This document shows positions 35,748-43,169 of a stretch of 43,169 nt of DNA, in pieces. Source of the stretch: Alphaproteobacteria bacterium (GTDB lineage Bacteria > Pseudomonadota > Alphaproteobacteria > Rhizobiales > Hyphomicrobiaceae); the NCBI GenBank assembly GCA_024275435.1, contig JAJRZC010000309.1:1-43169 (forward strand), written 5' to 3'. The translations under genes and the position numbers were made by a program. The notes under the pieces were generated by a model, which was not told the origin of the DNA, made no database searches, and saw only the letters and a list, made by a program, of their open reading frames with translations. The number at the start of each line of letters is the position of its first letter. Within the stretch, counting starts at the first letter, position 1.

Positions 35748-38471
35748 CTAGCTGGCTTTGGCAACCTGGCCTAGGATCTTTTTGATTTCGGGACGACAGG
35801 AGCCGCAATTGGTACCTGCGCCCAAGGTGGCGCCGATGTCATCGACGCTCATACAGCCTTTTGTTTTCGCAGCGTCGGCAATCTGATTAGTTCCCACTGA
35901 GAAACAACTACAGACGATTGCGCCAGGGTCTGGCTGGTCTGCTCCGGGGCGTGCTGCCAGTATTTTCAGTTTTTCCGCCGGCGTTGCAAAGCTCTCCACC
36001 AGCAAGCCCGCGGCCCAGTTTCGTGAAACAGCAACGGGTTGGGGTGAAATGAAAAGCGCACCGTGTAATTTGTCTGCGTTAAAAGCCAAAAAACGAAAGT
36101 TACCCTGAGCCTGATCTCTATAGGCGAGAAGTTCGGGGGTAATATTTATGTCTTGATCAGGTTGCGAAGGGTTAAAGAGCTGTTGCGCAAACTCATTCCA
36201 ATCAGGGCACGGTTGCGAATGGGCCATCTCCAAGCACCATCCGGCGTTGGAGCGCGCCAATGCCCAGTATCCAACTTTCAAGTTTTCAGGTTTTTGGGCC
36301 AGGACGGCGAAGCCATACCAGCGGGCGGGCCAGGGCTTGATTGCAACGGGGGTATATTTGCTTTCGGGTTGGCCGGAGACCGGGTCGGTTTCATTTGACA
36401 CCACGGTGTCGATACGGGCGCGGGAAGCGTACTGGTCGCTCCAGTGCATCGGCGCGAAGACTGAACCCTTGCGTTGATGCTGTGTGATGAGCGTTCGCGC
36501 AATGACAGTGCCATGTTTAGAGGTGATCTCACACAACGAGGCAGGTGTCAGCTCAAGAGACGCCGCATCATGGGGATGCACTTCGACAAACGGTTCGCCA
36601 ATGTGGCCCATCAGGCGTGGTGATTTACCGGTGCGGGTCATGGTGTGCCATTGATCGCGAATCCGGCCTGTGTTCAGGACCAATGGATAGGTTGGTGATA
36701 CCTTGGTTTGTGGTTCGCGGTAGGGTGTTGTGATGAACCTGGCTTTACCATCAGGTGTGTAAAATCGACCATCGGCAAAAAAGCGCGATGTTGTCGTGGG
36801 TGTCTGGGGGGCCGCTTGAGGGTCTGTTTGGGCTGTTGTCTGTGTTGCCGGGACCGGCCAGATGGTGGGCTTCAGGTTATTATAAGCTTGTTCATCGTGA
36901 CCTGACAGGCCGCTGATATCGAAATCGCGCGTGCCGTTATTTTCAAGTGCGGTGGAGCGGGTGTATTCATCGAAGATGTCGGCGGGACCGCGGTAGTCAA
37001 AGCCCGTCTCATATCCCATTCTCTTTGCCACCTGAGTGATGATCCACCAATCCGGCTTGGTGTTGCCGGGCGAGGAAAGAAACGCGCGTTGGCGTGAAAT
37101 ACGGCGTTCTGAATTTGTGACCGTGCCATCCTTTTCGCCCCATGCGGTTGCCGGCAACAGCACGTCGGCGCACGCTGTTGTGTCGGTTTTCTTGGAGACG
37201 TCGGAGACGACGACGAATGGGCAAGTGTCTATTGCGTCGCGGACTTCATCTGCCTGTGGGAGGCTGTCGACAGGGTTGGTTGCCATGATCCAGAGGGCCT
37301 TGATGCGGCCATCGGCAACGGCACGAAACAGGTCGACGGCCAGGTGTCCCGGCTTGTGGGCCATGGCGGGAGCATTCCAAAAGGCGCGAAGACTGTCACG
37401 GTGGCGCGGATTGTTCAATTCCATATGTCCCGCCAGCTGATTGGCCAGCCCGCCTACTTCACGCCCGCCCATGGCGTTTGGTTGACCGGTGACGGAAAAC
37501 GGGCCCATGCCGGGCTTGCCAATGCGGCCGGTTAAAAGGTGGCAATTGATAATGGCGTTGACTTTGTCGGTGCCGCTTGTGGATTGGTTGATGCCCTGCG
37601 AATAGACGCTCACGGTGCGTTCATGTTCTGCAAACAGCTTGTAGAAAGTTTTAATGTCCTGGTGCGAAAGACCGGTTATTTTTGCGATGGTTTCAAGATC
37701 GTATTTTTGGGCCTCTGCTAATGCTGCATGGAAGCCTGTGGTATGGTTTTCGACATAGGTCTCATTCGCAAAATCGTTTTCATCGAGATGGGCCAACAGC
37801 CCATTGAATAATGCGACATCGGCTCCCGGTGCTATTGAGAGGTGAAGATCTGCGATATCGCACGTTGCTGTGCGACGTGGATCAATCACAACGACCTTGG
37901 TGCCGCGTTGTGCTTTGGCGGTGGCGAGCCGTTGATACAAAACCGGATGGCACCAAGCAAGGTTCGAACCTGCCAGCACAACAACATCGGCCTGCTCCAG
38001 GTCTTCGTAACATCCTGGCACCGTATCGGTTCCAAAGGCGCGCTTGTGACCGGCAACGGAGGAAGCCATGCAGACACGCGAATTGGTGTCGATATTTGCC
38101 GAGCCGATGAAGCCCTTCATGAGCTTGTTGGCGACGTAATAATCTTCGGTGAGAAGCTGACCGGAGACATAGAACGCAACCGAATCGGGACCATGCTCGG
38201 ATATGGTTTTCGAGAACTTGTCAGCGACAAGATCCAGCGCGGTGTTCCATTGGCTGTTATGGCCGTTGATCATTGGCTCAAGAAGACGATCATCGAGCGA
38301 CAAGGTTTCAGCCAAGGCTGATCCTTTCGAGCACAAACGTCCGAAGTTCGCGGGGTGGTCTGGATCACCCGCCACCGAGACGGAAGCGTCGTCTTGAACC
38401 GTGGCCAGAACACCGCAACCGACGCCGCAATAGGGGCAGGTTGTGCATGTGGTTTGTGAGGAAGTCACCAT
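35748..38471 (-). CDS. nasA: Assimilatory nitrate reductase catalytic subunit
   Basis: A 907-residue cytoplasmic molybdopterin enzyme that reduces nitrate to nitrite. The N-terminal 4Fe-4S motif is CPYCGVGCG with the fourth ligand in GRLCSKG. Molybdopterin-guanine-dinucleotide regions follow, for example NSRVCMASSVAGHKRAFG and SVTGQPNAMGGREVGGLANQ, and the C-terminal dinucleotide-binding domain (LNTGRIRDQWHTMTRTG). The tail carries a BFD-like 2Fe-2S domain (CSCFSVGTNQIADAAK ... NCGSCRPEI). Start ATG 38471 has AGGAG 6 nt upstream; it lies 11 bp after nirD. No separate electron-transfer subunit is in the operon as seen. Confidence 0.96.
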   Translation of the reverse strand: MVTSSQTTCTTCPYCGVGCGVLATVQDDASVSVAGDPDHPANFGRLCSKGSALAETLSLDDRLLEPMINGHNSQWNTALDLVADKFSKTISEHGPDSVAFYVSGQLLTEDYYVANKLMKGFIGSANIDTNSRVCMASSVAGHKRAFGTDTVPGCYEDLEQADVVVLAGSNLAWCHPVLYQRLATAKAQRGTKVVVIDPRRTATCDIADLHLSIAPGADVALFNGLLAHLDENDFANETYVENHTTGFHAALAEAQKYDLETIAKITGLSHQDIKTFYKLFAEHERTVSVYSQGINQSTSGTDKVNAIINCHLLTGRIGKPGMGPFSVTGQPNAMGGREVGGLANQLAGHMELNNPRHRDSLRAFWNAPAMAHKPGHLAVDLFRAVADGRIKALWIMATNPVDSLPQADEVRDAIDTCPFVVVSDVSKKTDTTACADVLLPATAWGEKDGTVTNSERRISRQRAFLSSPGNTKPDWWIITQVAKRMGYETGFDYRGPADIFDEYTRSTALENNGTRDFDISGLSGHDEQAYNNLKPTIWPVPATQTTAQTDPQAAPQTPTTTSRFFADGRFYTPDGKARFITTPYREPQTKVSPTYPLVLNTGRIRDQWHTMTRTGKSPRLMGHIGEPFVEVHPHDAASLELTPASLCEITSKHGTVIARTLITQHQRKGSVFAPMHWSDQYASRARIDTVVSNETDPVSGQPESKYTPVAIKPWPARWYGFAVLAQKPENLKVGYWALARSNAGWCLEMAHSQPCPDWNEFAQQLFNPSQPDQDINITPELLAYRDQAQGNFRFLAFNADKLHGALFISPQPVAVSRNWAAGLLVESFATPAEKLKILAARPGADQPDPGAIVCSCFSVGTNQIADAAKTKGCMSVDDIGATLGAGTNCGSCRPEIKKILGQVAKAS

Positions 38472-38482
38472 TGCAACTCCTG

Positions 38483-38821
38483 TCACGCAGCTCGCTTTAC
38501 AAGCGCTGACATGTTCAGGTGGATACGCTCACCCTCGATTTTAACGGGCAGTGTTTTCACGCAGCCTTCGTCGGGTCCGACAACGCCGCCGGATTTTAGG
38601 TCGATGACCCAGTTGTGCAGCGGACATGTGACGCGGGCCCCGTGCACGATGCCCTGGCTCAGCGGACCGCCCAGATGAGGGCATTTGTCTTCGATGGCAA
38701 AAATTTCACCCTGTGCACTCTTGAAGACAGCGATTTTTCCCATACTGGTTATCACTGTTCGCGCCCCCTCCTTGGGAATATCAGTAAGCGCACCGACGTC
38801 CTTCCACATGGAATTGCTCAT
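38483..38821 (-). CDS. nirD: Nitrite reductase small subunit
   Basis: A 112-residue Rieske-type subunit of NADH-dependent nitrite reductase. The 2Fe-2S ligand motifs are CPHLGG and CPLHNWVIDL. Start overlaps the nirB stop (ATGA) and the nasA start is close, giving a tight operon. Confidence 0.95.
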   Translation of the reverse strand: MSNSMWKDVGALTDIPKEGARTVITSMGKIAVFKSAQGEIFAIEDKCPHLGGPLSQGIVHGARVTCPLHNWVIDLKSGGVVGPDEGCVKTLPVKIEGERIHLNMSALVKRAA

Positions 38822-41271
38822 TCTGCAGCCTCCGAAAATGAAACGATACTCATGGGTTTAAACTCATGGGCATCCTGCCCTTTGGTGCGTTCTTCCCAAG
38901 GATCCGTTTGGCTGAATTTCTGCGAATAGACAAAGCGCTCAAAGAGCTGTTTTCGGTTTTCAATGTCTTCCACGACGGCTGCATGGATGGATTCGGTACC
39001 AACGCGACGCGCCCATTTGTAGATGCGTTCCAGGTAATGACCCTGTTCGCGGTAGAGCTGGGTCAACGCAACGATGATCTCCAGCGTCTCTTCTTCGCTT
39101 TCAGCATGGCACAAAACTTCCGTACCCTTGATGTCGAGACCCGCCGCGCCGGCAAAGTGGATTTCATAGCCGGAATCGACACAAATCACGCCGATATCCT
39201 TGCATGTGGATTCTGCACAATTTCTTGGACAACCTGAAACGGCCAGTTTCACCTTAGCGGGGGCCCAGGAGCCCCACATGAACTTCTCCAGACGCACACC
39301 AAGACCGGTAGAATCCTGCGTACCAAAGCGGCACCAATCGGACCCGACACAGGTTTTTACGGTGCGCAGCCCCTTGGCGTAAGCGTGTCCCGAGACCATT
39401 CCGGCGTGGTTAAGGTCGGCCCAGACAGCAGGCAGATCCTCTTTCTTGACGCCGAGCATATCGATGCGCTGGCCTCCGGTGCATTTTACCGTGGGGATTT
39501 TGAACTTATCGACAACGTCGGCTATGGCTCGCAGCTCCTTTGAGCTTGTTACGCCACCCCACATGCGTGGAACGACGGAGTAGGTGCCATCTTTTTGGAT
39601 GTTGGCGTGCACCCGCTCGTTGATGAAACGAGACTGGTAGTCGTCTTTATATTCGCCGGGCCATGTGGAGATCATGTAGTAGTTCAGAGCCGGGCGGCAT
39701 TTGGCGCATCCACCTGAGCTGTTCCATTCCAGCTCCTGCATCAAGTCCGGAATGGTCTTGAGTTCCTTGGCAACGATAAGTCGGCGCACATCCGCATGCC
39801 CCAGTTCGGTGCAGCCACACATAGATTGGACGGCAGCGGGGTCGTAACTGTCTCCCAATGTGAGCGAGATGAGTTGTTCAACCAAACCCGTGCATGAGCC
39901 ACATGAAGCGGATGCCTTGGTGTGAGCACGCACCTCATCGAGAGTGGTCAGCTCGTTTTCGGTGATGGTATCGATGATCTTTGATTTACAAATGCCGTTA
40001 CAGCCGCAGATTTCCGCATCATCCGGCAACGCTGCAACGGCCGCCGTGGGGTCCAGGGGGGTACCCCCTGCAAATGCGGGCCCAAAAATAAGCGTATCGC
40101 GCATATCCGAAATATCGGTCTCTTCCTTGATGTGCTGGAAGAACCACGCGCCATCGCCGGTATCACCATATAAAACCGCACCGATGATCTTGTTATCCTT
40201 GAGAACCAGACGTTTGTAGATTCCGCTGGCTGCATCGCGCAAGACGATTTCCTCGCGATCCTCACCGTCAGCAAAATCGCCGGCGGAATACAGGTCAATG
40301 CCCGTTACCTTGAGCTTGGTTGCGAGCGCCTTATCAGAAAAACCATCGGTGTCCTGGCCTAAGAGTTCAGATGAAACAATGCCGGCCATTTCGTAAAGCG
40401 GCGCCACCAAACCATAGACGCTGCCTTCAAACTCCACACACTCACCCACCGCCATGATGTCGGGATCAGAGGTGTGCATTTTGTTATCGACAAGAATACC
40501 TCGGTTGGTTTCAAGGCCGGCTTCTTTTGCCAGCCCCGCATTGGGTTTGATGCCCACGGCCATGACCACAATATCGGCGGGGATCATTGTTCCGTCTTCG
40601 AGGCGCACACCCGTGACGCTCGATTCGCCGACGATTTCCTTGGTATTGGCCTTGGTGACGACGCGAATACCGCGCCGTTCAAGCTCGCGTTGCAGCATGT
40701 GGCCGGCGGTCGGATCAAGCTGGCGCTCCATCAAGGTGTCCATAAGATGGACAACCGTGGGCTCCATACCCTGAGCCTTGAGTCCAGCTGCGGCTTCAAG
40801 GCCCAACAACCCGCCACCGATGATCACCGCATTCTTCTTGCCCTGTTGGGCCGCGACCATCATTGCGTGAACATCATCAAGATCGCGGTAAGTCAGAACG
40901 CCCGGCAGTTGGTGGCCGGGAACCGGGATAATGAAAGGCACTGAACCGGTGGCAATAAGCAGCTTGTCGTAATTGGCCGTCATGCCGCCTTCTGCTGTTA
41001 CAGTCTTGGCCTTGGTGTCGATGGCAATGACCTTGCGACCCTTAATGAGTGCGATGCCGTGCTGCTCGTACCAGGCGTCGCCGTGAATGACGATTTCCTC
41101 AAACTTTTTTTCACCGGAGAGAACCGGTGACAGCATGATGCGGTCGTAGTTGACACGTTTCTCGGCGTTGAAAATTGTGATCTCAAAAGCGTCCGGATCT
41201 GTTTCGAGCAGGCGGTCGAGGACACGGCCTGGTGCCATTCCGTTGCCTACCACGACTAGTTTCTGCTTCAT
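38818..41271 (-). CDS. nirB: Nitrite reductase [NAD(P)H] large subunit
   Basis: An 817-residue enzyme reducing nitrite to ammonium. The FAD/NAD domain covers about 1-290 (VVVGNGMAPGR, IIGGGLLGLEAAAGL). Two BFD-like 2Fe-2S domains follow (C422/C424/C457/C460 and C485/C487/C522/C525), then the ferredoxin-like half-domain and the siroheme/4Fe-4S site (C641 and C647 in CVGSDWCRFG, C681 and C685 in GCPRNCAEST). The start at 41271 has AGGGG 7 nt upstream; the frame stays open 52 codons further, through the leader hairpin region. Transcribed from a sigma-54 promoter at 41400-41414. Confidence 0.96.
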   Translation of the reverse strand: MKQKLVVVGNGMAPGRVLDRLLETDPDAFEITIFNAEKRVNYDRIMLSPVLSGEKKFEEIVIHGDAWYEQHGIALIKGRKVIAIDTKAKTVTAEGGMTANYDKLLIATGSVPFIIPVPGHQLPGVLTYRDLDDVHAMMVAAQQGKKNAVIIGGGLLGLEAAAGLKAQGMEPTVVHLMDTLMERQLDPTAGHMLQRELERRGIRVVTKANTKEIVGESSVTGVRLEDGTMIPADIVVMAVGIKPNAGLAKEAGLETNRGILVDNKMHTSDPDIMAVGECVEFEGSVYGLVAPLYEMAGIVSSELLGQDTDGFSDKALATKLKVTGIDLYSAGDFADGEDREEIVLRDAASGIYKRLVLKDNKIIGAVLYGDTGDGAWFFQHIKEETDISDMRDTLIFGPAFAGGTPLDPTAAVAALPDDAEICGCNGICKSKIIDTITENELTTLDEVRAHTKASASCGSCTGLVEQLISLTLGDSYDPAAVQSMCGCTELGHADVRRLIVAKELKTIPDLMQELEWNSSGGCAKCRPALNYYMISTWPGEYKDDYQSRFINERVHANIQKDGTYSVVPRMWGGVTSSKELRAIADVVDKFKIPTVKCTGGQRIDMLGVKKEDLPAVWADLNHAGMVSGHAYAKGLRTVKTCVGSDWCRFGTQDSTGLGVRLEKFMWGSWAPAKVKLAVSGCPRNCAESTCKDIGVICVDSGYEIHFAGAAGLDIKGTEVLCHAESEEETLEIIVALTQLYREQGHYLERIYKWARRVGTESIHAAVVEDIENRKQLFERFVYSQKFSQTDPWEERTKGQDAHEFKPMSIVSFSEAAE

Positions 41272-41326
41272 CGATTTCCCCTTACAGCAGCCGATTATTC
41301 TTGTTTGCACCTGGGCATTCCGACAT

Positions 41327-41343
41327 ATGCCGGCTGCCGGCAT
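41327..41343 (-). promoter_or_regulatory. Hairpin in the nirB leader
   Basis: ATGCCGG (41327-41333) pairs with CCGGCAT (41337-41343) around 3 nt, within the leader of about 117 nt between the predicted RNA start (near 41388) and the start codon. Further 5' on the RNA lies a second hairpin AATGC-GGTGCA-GCATT with a six-base loop (about 41362-41377). No T-run follows. A NasT-type RNA control is conceivable but unproven. Confidence 0.45.
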
Positions 41344-41399
41344 GTTTGTTTTCAGCGGAGCAGAATGCTGCACCGCATTTCCTGAGTTTGTTAATAATT

Positions 41400-41414
41400 G
41401 CAAGCGATGTGCCA
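41400..41414 (-). promoter_or_regulatory. Sigma-54 promoter of nirBD-nasA
   Basis: Reverse strand TGGCAC (41409-41414), 5 bp ATCGC, TTGC (41400-41403): an exact match to the -24/-12 consensus, directed at nirB. Confidence 0.88.
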
Positions 41415-41429
41415 ACCCATGCACCACAC

Positions 41430-41442
41430 TAATCCATTGATT
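41430..41442 (-). promoter_or_regulatory. IHF-binding site consensus, nirB side
   Basis: Reverse strand AATCAATGGATTA fits WATCAANNNNTTR fully, at about -42 to -54 of the nirB sigma-54 promoter, where IHF usually bends DNA to bring the activator close. Confidence 0.6.
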
Positions 41443-41620
41443 ATCTTGTTTATTTCTGATTGCTTTATTTTTAATCGCTATTATTTTCTGCTTATTTTAT
41501 AGGCAATCTGCTGACTTCTTGTGCGCTGCGCAATTTTTGACCAGCTAATGGGAGGGTTTGCCGCCATCCTAAGCATCACATCTCTATGCAGCGCTTATGC
41601 TTCTTTATTTTCTCCATTAT

Positions 41621-41633
41621 TTTCAATTGCTTA
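41621..41633 (+). promoter_or_regulatory. IHF-like site, narK side
   Basis: TTTCAATTGCTTA fits WATCAANNNNTTR with one mismatch, at about -44 to -56 of the rightward sigma-54 promoter. The placement mirrors the nirB side. Confidence 0.4.
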
Positions 41634-41650
41634 TCTATGCATCGCACATT

Positions 41651-41665
41651 TGGCACAGCTATTGC
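41651..41665 (+). promoter_or_regulatory. Sigma-54 promoter of the nitrate transporter gene
   Basis: TGGCAC (41651-41656), 5 bp AGCTA, TTGC (41662-41665): an exact -24/-12 match. RNA would start near 41677, about 54 nt before the coding start. Confidence 0.88.
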
Positions 41666-41730
41666 GTTGCACCATTAGCAGAGCTGGCGTCTGCCGGCCC
41701 CTTTAGAAATTGATGACAATGGAGGGACAC

Positions 41731-43169
41731 TTGTCCAAGGCTGGTTTCGGTGGGTTAAACCCACTCAATTTCAAAGATGCAAAAATCAGAACGCTTCACT
41801 TTACTTGGGTCGCGTTCTTCATTTCATTCTTTGTCTGGTTCAACCACGCACCTCTTTTGGTTTCTATTCGAGACTCACTGGGTTTATCGGATCAGGAAGT
41901 CAAAACGTTATTGATCCTCAACGTTGCTTTGACGATCCCTGCGCGGATTGTCATCGGCATGATGGTGGACAAGTTTGGACCCCGGATCGTCTATTCGCTG
42001 CTGTTGGCGACGTCCGGCCTTTTGTGCTTCGCTTACGCCTTTGCGACCAGTTTCGAAGCCATGGCCATTACGCGCTTCCTTTTGGGATTTGTGGGAGCCG
42101 GGTTTGTTATCGGGATCCGCATGGTCGGCGAGTGGTTCCCGGCCAAACAAGTAGGTATTGCCGAAGGTATCTACGGCGGCTGGGGTAATTTTGGCTCGGC
42201 TGCGGCGGCGATGACATTGCCCACCGTTGCCCTTTTTATAGGTGGTGATGAAGGTTGGCGTTGGGCCATTGCGCTTACCGGCGCTGTGGCGCTTGTCTAT
42301 TCTGGTATCTACTATGTGTCGGTTCGCAACACGCCTAAGGGTTCGACATACTTCAAGCCAAAAAAGACCGGGGCATTGGAAGTCACATCGGTGGGAGATT
42401 TCATTCTCTACATGATCATGCTGGCTCCGTTGATGCTCGCGCTTGGGGTGCTTGCATGGAAACTTGGACCGGAAAACCTGGGCATTTTATCGTCTGAAGC
42501 CACCATTTTGATTTATGCCGTTCTGGCTGCGTTGTTTTTTTATCAAGCCTATCAAGCCTGGCTTATTAACAAGGACATATTCTTCAAACCGGTTGCGAAA
42601 ATACATCGTTATAAATTCAAGCAGGTTGCGGTGCTTGATCTCGCCTACATGGTGACGTTCGGCTCAGAACTGGCCGTCATCTCCATGCTACCGTTGTTTT
42701 TTGTTGACACGTTCGGTCTTTCCATTGCGCTTGCGGGCTTGCTGGCGGGAAGCTTTGCCTTCACCAACTTCTTCGCGCGACCTGCCGGGGGATGGTTGAG
42801 CGACATTATCGGCCGGAAAAAGTCGATCCTTGTTCTCTTGTTCGGTGTCGCTATCGGTTATTTGGCGATGTCCACTTTTTCCAGTGATAGCTGGCTACCT
42901 CTTGTTGTTGCCATCACCGTAGCGTGTTCGGTTTGTGTCAATGCGGGTAACGGGGCAATCTATGCCTTGGTGCCAATTATCAAGCGACGTCAAACCGGAC
43001 AGATTGCCGGACAGGTTGGGGCCTATGGCAATGTGGGCGGTGTCTTGTTCCTGACGGTACTGTCGTTTGTCTCACCTACAATCTTCTTTTTAGTCATTGC
43101 AGGCGCAGCTGTTGTCACTCTTGCTTGCGTTATCTTTTTCCTTGAGGAGCCAGAGGGGCAAACGGCGGA
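41731..43169 (+). CDS. narK: NarK/NasA-type nitrate/nitrite MFS transporter, 3' end outside window
   Basis: At least 479 residues, open to the right edge. A 12-TM major facilitator: TM1 with FTWVAFFISFFVWFNHAP, the family motif GIRMVGEWFPAKQVGIAEGIYGGWGNFG (in parts), and in the second half GLLAGSFAFTNFFARPAGGWLSD and CSVCVNAGNGAIYALVP, the nitrate-signature segments of NarK proteins. It moves nitrate in (or nitrite out). Start is placed at TTG 41731 because GGAGGG lies 4-5 nt before it; in-frame ATG 41713 and 41719 are alternatives. Divergent from nirB and driven by its own sigma-54 promoter. Confidence 0.92.
   Translation, partial: MSKAGFGGLNPLNFKDAKIRTLHFTWVAFFISFFVWFNHAPLLVSIRDSLGLSDQEVKTLLILNVALTIPARIVIGMMVDKFGPRIVYSLLLATSGLLCFAYAFATSFEAMAITRFLLGFVGAGFVIGIRMVGEWFPAKQVGIAEGIYGGWGNFGSAAAAMTLPTVALFIGGDEGWRWAIALTGAVALVYSGIYYVSVRNTPKGSTYFKPKKTGALEVTSVGDFILYMIMLAPLMLALGVLAWKLGPENLGILSSEATILIYAVLAALFFYQAYQAWLINKDIFFKPVAKIHRYKFKQVAVLDLAYMVTFGSELAVISMLPLFFVDTFGLSIALAGLLAGSFAFTNFFARPAGGWLSDIIGRKKSILVLLFGVAIGYLAMSTFSSDSWLPLVVAITVACSVCVNAGNGAIYALVPIIKRRQTGQIAGQVGAYGNVGGVLFLTVLSFVSPTIFFLVIAGAAVVTLACVIFFLEEPEGQTA

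Noticed and set aside
38818-41271. Two BFD-like 2Fe-2S domains in NirB as a possible novelty
   Set aside because: The same Cys pattern is, to my knowledge, normal for NADH-dependent nitrite reductases.

Overview
The window looks like a chromosomal segment of an alphaproteobacterium, most likely of the Hyphomicrobiales (Rhizobiales) group. This rests on gene order: nrnC - lptC/lptA - lptB - rpoN - hpf - ptsN, rplU - rpmA - GNAT - GNAT - obgE, and a GST-like fzlA gene next to queG. The genus cannot be resolved from the sequence alone.

Layout. (1) Positions 1 to about 5.3 kb are accessory DNA: an IS91-family element cut by the left edge (Y2/HUH transposase plus tyrosine recombinase), a small unknown gene, a group II intron of about 1.94 kb with an endonuclease-less reverse transcriptase/maturase, an AlpA-like regulator, and about 740 bp without a gene that carries short repeats and an orphan terminator. 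(2) 5.4-12.7 kb is core: nanoRNase C, an unusual single-polypeptide LptC-LptA-LptA fusion, LptB, sigma-54, long-form hibernation factor and EIIA-Ntr. (3) 12.8-18.6 kb: undecaprenyl-diphosphatase (UppP), FzlA-like protein, epoxyqueuosine reductase, an SDR protein translationally coupled to it, and a secreted coiled-coil protein with a six-cysteine C-terminal domain. (4) 18.6-20.8 kb: a DUF2975 membrane protein with its small XRE regulator, an outer-membrane beta-barrel, an ABM-type small protein and a 41-bp direct repeat. (5) 20.9-24.7 kb: the leftward rplU-rpmA-GNAT-GNAT-DUF3365-obgE cluster with a visible promoter, a leader of about 240 nt and an internal terminator. (6) 24.8-35.7 kb: an Ntn-type amidase homologue, a fumarylacetoacetase-family hydrolase, a VWA protein beside a 1147-residue polytopic coiled-coil protein, a non-canonical thiolase, a Fur-family regulator and IspG. 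(7) 35.7-43.2 kb: nitrate assimilation, with nirB-nirD-nasA leftward and a divergent NarK-type transporter that runs off the right edge.

How parts work together. The 459-bp nirB/narK intergenic region carries two divergent sequences matching the sigma-54 promoter exactly, each with an IHF-like site at about -42 to -56. The sigma factor (rpoN) and ptsN are in the same window, so the nitrate genes are very probably under sigma-54 nitrogen control. NarK imports nitrate, NasA reduces it to nitrite, and NirBD reduces nitrite to ammonium. LptC/A fusion plus LptB form part of the lipopolysaccharide export bridge; UppP, FzlA and the secreted coiled-coil protein also belong to the envelope or division.

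Best candidate for something undescribed: the leftward pair at 26.9-31.9 kb (secreted VWA protein plus a 7-TM protein with a long, probably periplasmic coiled coil and a tandemly duplicated, probably cytoplasmic module). The LptC-LptA-LptA fusion comes second.
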